Both the position numbers and the translations under genes were made by a program. Below, piece by piece: positions 57,587-64,000 of a stretch of 64,000 bases of DNA. Positions within the stretch are counted from its first letter, which is position 1. The number at the start of each line of letters is the position of its first letter. The notes under the pieces were generated by a model. That model was given only the letters and a program-made list of their open reading frames with translations, searched no databases and was not told the origin of the DNA. This DNA comes from Otatea glauca (lineage: Eukaryota; Streptophyta; Magnoliopsida; Poales; Poaceae), in NCBI GenBank assembly GCA_036346275.1, contig CM070728.1:16826723-16890722 (forward strand), written 5' to 3'.

Positions 57587-57757
57587 GATAGGTGCACCAA
57601 GGCGTTGGTGTATTGTCACGTCGTGTGGCATAGGCAAGCAATGCATACATGGATTTGCACAATTTAAAGTGATAAGGCTGTCATGTTACTAACTCGGACA
57701 GTTATACAATATGCTGCTGAACGTAAAGGCATTACAAAAATACGTCCGTACAACAAG

Positions 57758-60269
57758 TCAATCACAGCCACGCTTCCTGATCTGGCCCGTGGGGTAGGTG
57801 AGTGGCGACGACGGACGGACATCCCTCCTAGGTCGGCCCTGCGGCGCAGGCGTAGAGTAGTGTGGCGGCGACGAGGGCGTGTCCTGTGGCGGCGCTCCCG
57901 AGAGCTGAGAGGGGTCGAGGTAGTCAGTCGAAAGGTACTCCTCCAGGTCGAACTCGTCGTCCACATGGTCATCGAAACCCCCCTAGGGTCCTTCTGGGGC
58001 GCGAGACGACGAGGGAGCCTCCGCAGCCCATCGTCCCCCCACCGCTGCGTGGGAGCGAGCGAGGAACCGGGGGTAGGGCGAGACGCGAAGGAGCCTCCGC
58101 AGCCCACCGCCCTCCTGCAGTGCGGGAGCGTGACGAGGCACCGGGGTAGGGCGAGTGCCGGGCGCAGGACGTGGTGTGCTGCGTCCCGCCGACGTCTCCG
58201 CGCCCGGCAGTGGCTGCGAGCCAACCGCCTCATCCTATCGAGGACCCGAGCCCAAGCCGTCTCGGACTCGGCGGTGGTCACCGTATGCCCCGTAGGCGCG
58301 TCAAGATGGACACGAGATCCACCTCAACCTCCCGATGAGTGAGCCGCATATAACGTTAGATTGTTATTACGTAATTTACATGAAAAAGACGTGCCCATGT
58401 AGCTTCGATTGCGATATTTACCGAGGCGTTGTCCTCCGGGACATCTCGTGAAGGGTACGTGTCCGCTACCGACGCCGCCGCGGCGACATACGGTCTTGGT
58501 GTGTACCCCACTCGAGGCGAAAGCGCTGGCGAACCACTCCATGTACTCATCGTACATGTCGGTCGTCTGGCCGGGTCTCGGTGACCCTCTCGCCGAGTGC
58601 TGGCGCCCCATCGCACGGCCCATGGTCGCATACGGTCGCGAATCGAGTGCCCATCGCAGCACCCATCCGGTCATCCGCAATGCAAAAGCAGTAAGTACAC
58701 ACCACATTCATTTCGCAAAGATGCGGAGTAGTAGGATCGGGGCAAGTACTGTGGAGCGCCACGTGCGACAACGTGATGAGGCGGCAAGGGAAAGGATCGA
58801 ACAGCCGAATCGCCAGAGCACTCGGTCGCGGGAGTACTCCTCGACACACAGGTCAAAGACGAGAACCTTACGAGTGAGCCAGAAGGCCTCATCTCGCGTG
58901 CAAAGCACGGAGACCCCGTGAGGTGCTCGGGCGTGGACGTCGTACGCGGTGTATGGCGTCCACCGCACGTCCTCGTCGTGGAGGCGGTCGAACTCCCGAA
59001 CGAACTCCAGGTAGGACCTCCTCACCTGTCCGTGCGCGTAACTCCGCTGTGAGGAAGTAAGAAATGGCGGAGGTTATTCAAGTGCGTTAGTGGGGAAAAA
59101 TATACGAGAGAGCATACCTGTCGTCGGACCCAGTAGTGGCCCATGGTGGGCCAGTCCATCGGGTCGTCTCCGTAAAGGTCCTGGGGGTACGATGTCGTGT
59201 CAACAACAGGCCTGCCGATGGAGAAGTGCTCCCAGGACCACAACTGGAGGAGTAGGACGCAACCCGACATCGTCGCGTCGTGCTCCGCCCGAGAGACGGC
59301 GTCGCACAGACCTTCATACGTTGCCGCTAGCACAGCTGAGGCCCACGACCACTGCATCATCTGTTTACAAGGGGGGTTAGACGTGCTCCGCTGAGACGAG
59401 ATTTGAACTGAGTGTGTTACCTCATCTACCGGGGTGTCGGCGATGTGCTGGGCGTACTCGATGAGGTGACGGTCCACCGTGTTCCCGTGGGAGGACGGGA
59501 ACATCACCCAACCGAACAACAACAGGAGGTATGCCTCCAGATGGTGGGCCACGTCCGCCTCCTCCGCGTGCGGGTGGAGAAGCTGAGCCTGTAGAGTTCG
59601 CAACAAACATTATCAGCAACTTAGCGCTTCTCTTTTAATTCTCAAAGAAATAGGTACTCACCGTGAACTGAAGCAGCCACGCCTTCGTCGGTTCGTGGCG
59701 CTCACCCTCCTTGAGGGGCCGGTAGGGGGCTGCCCGGGGGTGCCGCTGCACCGCGGCAAAACGCGCGGACAACTCGGCGTGCCACGTGACGGAGGCGTCG
59801 TGCGGCACGACTGTCGGACCCACACAGGGGAGGCCTAAGAGGTACGACACGTCCTGCAGCGTCGGAGCCATCTCTCCGCACGGAAGGTGGAACGTGTGCG
59901 TCTCCGGTCTCCACCGGTCCACGAGTGCTGCCAGCACAGACCGGTCGTACCCGAACCGCGGGACCTCATTGCCCGCTAACGGGGCAGTCACCTCCTCCAC
60001 CATCCTACAAAGAGGAAGTAAGCCAGCCGCTCGCAACCTGCTTGTAGTGCATTGCGTCGTTAGAATTGCATTCACAGGTAAGTACATGTACGTAAAAGAG
60101 TGCAAGCGTTGACAGCTTACTGTGGAACCTAGCGTGGGTCAATACGAAGCAGCTCGTTGGGCACCCGAAGTCGGAGTGTCCCTAGCTCTCGGTTCTCCTC
60201 TGCGGAGTACCTAGACCGGTGGGTCGCATCGATGGTCACGTCCAGCAGCTCAGGGAAAGGTCGCGCCAT
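57758..60269 (-). pseudogene. Plant mobile domain (PMD, aminotransferase-like) gene
   Basis: Exon 1 is 60269-60121 (MARPFPELLDVTIDATHRSR ... LLRIDPR), exon 2 60037-59662 (RWRPETHTFHLPCGEMAPTL, QDVSYLLGLPCVGP), exon 3 59588-59421 (HHLEAYLLLLFGWVMFPSSH), exon 4 59360-59118 (MMQWSWASAVLAATYEGLCD ... YWVRRQ) and exon 5 from 59046 (FDRLHDEDVRWTPYTAYDVH, CTRDEAFWLTRKVLVFDLCV). The introns are GT-AG and keep phase. The tail near 58560-57758 includes TDMYDEYMEWFASAF and a final acidic/proline segment (DDEFDLEEYLSTDYLDP). This is the plant mobile domain shared by MAIN-like silencing proteins and many transposons. An in-frame TAG at 60131-60129 (tyrosine expected) and a frameshift near 58800 disable it. 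Codon use is very GC rich. Confidence 0.75.
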
Positions 60270-60440
60270 CGTGGCCTGTTACAAAGCAAATACAACAAAT
60301 TTGTCATTAATTACGTGTGCACACAAAATGAAATGCGAAATAACGAATTGCACCATACTCAACAAACAATACAACCGAACTGCAGAGAGCCAAAAAAAAA
60401 TCTCATATTACAAACATACAAAAGACAAAGACATGTTCGA

Positions 60441-60630
60441 CAACTTACTAGTACATTGAGAATTACATGATGCGAACAACAACTTACTAGTACATTGAGA
60501 ATTACATGATGCGAACAACAACTTACTAGTACATTGAGAATTACATGATGCGAACAACAACTTACTAGTACATTGAGAATTACATGATGCGAACAACAAC
60601 TTACTAGTACATTGAAAATTACATCGAACA
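60441..60630 (+). repeat. 39-bp minisatellite, nearly five copies
   Basis: The unit starts CAACTTACTAGTACATTGAG and continues with AATTACATGATGCGAACAA. Four full copies (60441, 60480, 60519, 60558) and a partial fifth are almost identical. As 39 is a multiple of 3, the minus strand stays open (repeated SHHVILNVLVSC), but this is a repeat, not a gene. It lies between mudrA and the PMD gene. Confidence 0.95.
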
Positions 60631-60698
60631 TCACAACTTACATTTGAACTTACCGGTCCATTGAAAAATACAAGATGGGAACAACGTGGAAAATTACA

Positions 60699-62727
60699 TT
60701 ATCCGCGGTTGCGACGCGCCTCGGACTCGTCCATATCGTTCCGAATGCGCCTTGTCCTTCGACGCCCGACCTTCAGCTTCAACATTCGGATGTCCGCACC
60801 CATCGATGGTCCGGAGGGGGTTGTGAACGATCCATCCACTCGCACCGTACACCTCGTGATGCCACGTGTTGAGAACGCTCTGCTTGTAGTAGTACGGGGA
60901 GATGAACGGACGACAGGATTGATGCGTCTCGGCGGCTGCGGCAATGATGTGCGAGCACGGCAAGTGCAAGCAGCGTGGTTTCGGCAGAGCACTCGCGACT
61001 CACCGCCGGAGTATGCACAGATGGAAGTCCTCTCGGTGGGCACCTGCGACCTCGATCACCGCATTGCACGTGGTATCTCCGCTCCACGCCACTCTCGGTG
61101 TAACCCGATGTGTCTGCGCTTTCTTGTTTTCTTGGACATGTAAGTAGACACAACAGCTTGAGTGACGATCGATTGTCCGACTTACATCTTTGTGGAGGTC
61201 TTGTATCGCTCAATGAAATATCTCTGTGTCCCTAATAAGACACCTTCAACTATACCCACTAGTGGAAGGCATCCGTGCCTTTCATTACCCATTGTAAATC
61301 TCCGCTGAGTTCGTTGTCATGATCCCATAACGCGAGCCGCCCTCGTCATGCGTAAGGACCATTTCTCCAAAGGCTCATGTCGTATCCAATCGGTGAAACT
61401 CTTTATGCTGGTACCCGGCCTACGCCGGATGTTTGGGGGGTCTGTCGGCAACGCACACAAGGCTGTGGGGTCCTCTCCTTGCTCATGGTACACCATCGGG
61501 TTCCTTGGTGAACTAGCGGTACCTCTGGGATCCATTGATTGCTTCTTCGTTAGTTCGTCCAACGTCCTCCAAAGCACGTCGAACTTCCTCCGTTGGTTCT
61601 GTTTGCACAGGAGCTTGAACATGTTCATAAGCTCCTTGTTCCTGAACTGACAGAAAAAAATTGGCACTCATGTGCCTCATGCACCACCTGCTCCTCAGGT
61701 CTGGCCACTTTGCTGCTCCCACGACGGCGGATCCTTGTTGCATATCCACGATCGCCCTTAGCAGCCCTGCATGTCGGTCATGGATGACACAAACATCAGG
61801 CATGTCAAGAACAACCGCCAGCTTCACTCTTTCAAGGAACCGATGCCACTCTCCGTGTTTCTCCACGAATGCCAATGCAACCGTAGAACTCGTTGTTGGC
61901 ACCCACCGCGATCGCAGATTAGAATCGCCCTTGTACTTCCCGTGAGGAATGTGCCGTCCATGCAAAGGGCCGGCGATGATCTTTAACGCATTTATGCATG
62001 CGCCCAAGGCGAAGAATGCACGCTGCAATACCCACTTACCGGCGCACACACCACCCGCAGGAAACTCCGCAAGGTCGATGGATGTACCGGGGTTCCTACG
62101 CGCGATTGCCCCGAGCAAGTGGGAATATTCGCACTGAAGCCTCGACGCCCCAACCGTATTTCCAGAGCTGTCCTTTTTGCTCTCCATGCCTTTGCGTAGC
62201 TAATCTTGTCATGAAACCTCTCCTCCACTGCTGTGATAATAGATCGAGGCTGCAGATGGGGATTGTCCACGATCTGACCATAAAACACATTTGCCACCCA
62301 AGTGGACGACAGATTGTGGTGTCCCTGCTCCGCTTCTTCCAGCTCGCAGTTATACTCAACCACTATGGAGCATTTTCAGTAGTCCTTCCACTTCCCCTGG
62401 TATGCATGCACCCGCCATGGGCACGAATCAACTACGCACTTCACGCCGTAGTCCTTCTTGCTGGACTTCACTACCCTGAATTGCCGCCGAAGAGATATTG
62501 CCCAGTACTTCACCGCATCCATCACAGCCTCCTTGTCTTTATATATGACCCCCTCCGTCACCTCGTTCTCACGATACTCCCATGCATCGATGTTCCCTTC
62601 ATTCATTGTTAGGTCTTCAAATCAGAATTGGTCCACGCACTGAGGATAGGCACCTCAGAGCGTTGTCCTCCTCATCGGAGTGCTCACCATCAGGGACTTC
62701 CTCATCCTCACGGTCCTCCTCTTCCAT
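60699..62727 (-). pseudogene. mudrA-type Mutator transposase, frameshifted
   Basis: The start is at 62727 with an acidic N-terminus (EEEDREDEEVPDGEHSDEED). The MuDR DNA-binding-type domain follows: AVMDAVKYWAISLRRQFRVV, then CVVDSCPWRVHAYQG. Next are VEERFHDKISYAKAWRAKRT (62250-62180) and the MULE transposase core with FFALGACINALK, HGKYKGDSNLRSRW, VALAFVEKHGEWHRFLERVK and DVCVIHDRHAGLLRAI (about 61760). The SWIM-type zinc finger (LPCSHIIAAAAETHQS) is at about 60960, and the C-terminus (GRRRTRRIRNDMDESEA) runs to the stop at 60699. At least four frame changes and stops, including one just before MNEGNIDAWEY, prevent full translation. It would catalyse cut-and-paste transposition if intact. 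Two genes in the same direction lie downstream. Confidence 0.85.
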
Positions 62728-63500
62728 CAGTCAACAATGTCCTCCACCTCCTCCCCTCGTTGGCCACCCCTCGCGCCTCCACCTGTCTCCTCCGCCACCC
62801 GGTCCTTCGCCACCGCCTGATCTCGTGCTCCTCGTCTCGTGCTCCTCGCCGCCTTCCTCTTCGCATCTTTCTACATTTGACGTCCCTCCCGTAATGTCCA
62901 CCCGACATCACGAACTTGCGACACCGATGGAGCTACCGTAGCATCTGTACCAACAACATGAGCGCCAACCCGCTCTACGGCAAAACCAACATAACTCCTT
63001 CATGTTGACGTCGAGTTAATAGGAATCAACTCTCCGTAAAACGGTCTTGCGCTCGCTCACTATCGCTCGACCAAGAACCAACATCTGGGCATCCAAACCG
63101 AACATCCGAGACATCCACTCCAACAAACCCTCAGATGTCCTATCGCTCGGTCTACATATGCCCCGTACGACTCTTGAAAATGATGATAGATCCACCCCAT
63201 CCGCCCCCTGTGCTATCTCCCCATCTCCTTAAAATGTTTGGAAATACAATTTTTCCGACATGCTGCAACGTCCGACGGAAAATTATTACTCTAAAATACA
63301 ATCTACAAAACGTACATTGACCGTACTACAAAATACGACTATAAATAAGTGATTTTGACTACAAATAAGTAATTCGACTTGCCTACCATATGGCCTAACA
63401 TTATATTTGTGCCACATTACATTAACCCTACCAAATTAAAATTGTAAATATTGCCTACTATTTTCACTGTATTCACTTTCTATATACTGAGTACTATACA
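62728..63500. other. 5' flank of mudrA, non-coding
   Basis: Open frames on both strands here (62582-62941, 62628-62894) are the proline/serine-rich reverse of the acidic N-terminal region and its leader. No terminal inverted repeat was identified. Confidence 0.4.
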
Positions 63501-63520
63501 ATCCTGAAAATCTCTAAAAA

Positions 63521-64000
63521 CTAAATACTACATTAAAGTTCTAAACGCTATCCAGAAATTTCTAAACAACACTATGCGAGAAATTTTAAATTGCACAATC
63601 CTAAATTTTCTAAACACGAAAATAAATTTCTAATACTACAATAAATTTGTAACGTACTAAATACTATACAATCTCAAATTTCTAAAACTAAATACTACAT
63701 TAAAGTTCTAAACGCTATCCAGAAATTTCTAAACAACACTATGCGAGAAATTCTAAATTGCACAATCCTAAATTTTTAAACACTAAAATAAATTTCTAAT
63801 ACTACATAAATTTGTAACGTACTAAATACTATATAATCTCAAATTTCTAAAAACTAAATACTACATTAACATTCTAAACGCTATCCGAGAAATTTCTAAA
63901 CAACACTACCCTAAATTTTCTAAATATTAAATGCTACATTATAATTCTAATAACACACTCCTACTAAATTTTCTAAAAACTACAAATCATAAATTTTTTT
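63521..64000 (+). repeat. AT-rich tandem repeat, period about 166 bp
   Basis: The block CTAAATACTACATTAA followed by TTCTAAACGCTATCC recurs at 63521, 63688 and 63854 (spacing 167 and 166). Between copies, AAATTTCTAAACAACACTA and TTGCACAATCCTAAATTTT are shared. The array runs off the window end, so its full size is unknown. Confidence 0.85.

Noticed and set aside
57664..58342. Long frames of 205 and 219 codons on opposite strands
   Set aside because: They are off-frame readings of the GC-rich PMD tail; the real tail is the shorter minus-strand frame with DDEFDLEEYLSTDYLDP.
60441..60630. CRISPR-like regular repeat
   Set aside because: There are no spacers between copies; it is a head-to-tail minisatellite in a plant genome.
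60359..60634. 91-codon minus-strand frame with repeated SHHVILNVLVSC
   Set aside because: It is the reading of a 39-bp minisatellite, open only because the unit length is a multiple of three.

Overview
This is nuclear DNA from a flowering plant, almost certainly a grass (Poaceae). The evidence is a plant-type PI4K gamma gene, a plant RGF/GLV peptide gene, genes with short GT-AG introns, and a dense layer of grass-style transposons (Ty1/copia, Ty3/gypsy, hAT, CACTA, Mutator, Stowaway and Tourist-like MITEs). No bacterial, organellar or viral gene was seen. The ORFs are nearly all TE remnants or chance frames. Only two host genes look intact.

Layout. 1-12.5 kb is transposon-derived: an Ac/Ds-like hAT remnant (339-1195), gypsy LTR-like sequence (about 2.8-5.6 kb), a CACTA end (5683) and a decayed copia element with one LTR (6161-10518). 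12.6-29.3 kb is intergenic with a short F-box/LRR-like pseudogene piece and many small elements: at least five members of a short Mutator-type MITE family, solo LTRs, hAT elements, a candidate Helitron end, a Stowaway-like MITE inside a tandem repeat, and microsatellites. 29.3-33.4 kb is a decayed gypsy gag-pol. 35.3-39.4 kb holds the main host gene, a PI4K gamma/UbDK kinase with its coding region in one exon and an intron in the 5' leader. 42.1-48.6 kb is a complete copia element with LTRs and a TTATA target duplication, split by a 1535-bp solo LTR with its own CTTGT duplication. A third, 188-bp solo LTR (GTTTA duplication) lies 323 bp further on. 50-51.75 kb is a copia LTR/leader remnant on the minus strand.

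At 52.6-53.76 kb (minus strand) there is a small secreted-peptide gene of the RGF/GLV/CLEL family that only appears after splicing. Two further downstream exons could give an alternative C-terminus with a second RGF-like but tyrosine-less motif.

56.8-62.7 kb (minus strand) holds three co-directional genes: a broken mudrA transposase, a multi-exon plant-mobile-domain (PMD) gene and a small GRF-zinc-finger-like gene. They look like the cargo of one large Mutator-like element. The window ends in AT-rich tandem repeats of about 166 bp.

The most interesting points are the RGF gene with its possible alternative peptide exon, the mudrA-PMD-GRF cluster, and the datable nested insertions. All calls come from reading the sequence by eye; homology and splice claims were not checked by search or by transcripts.
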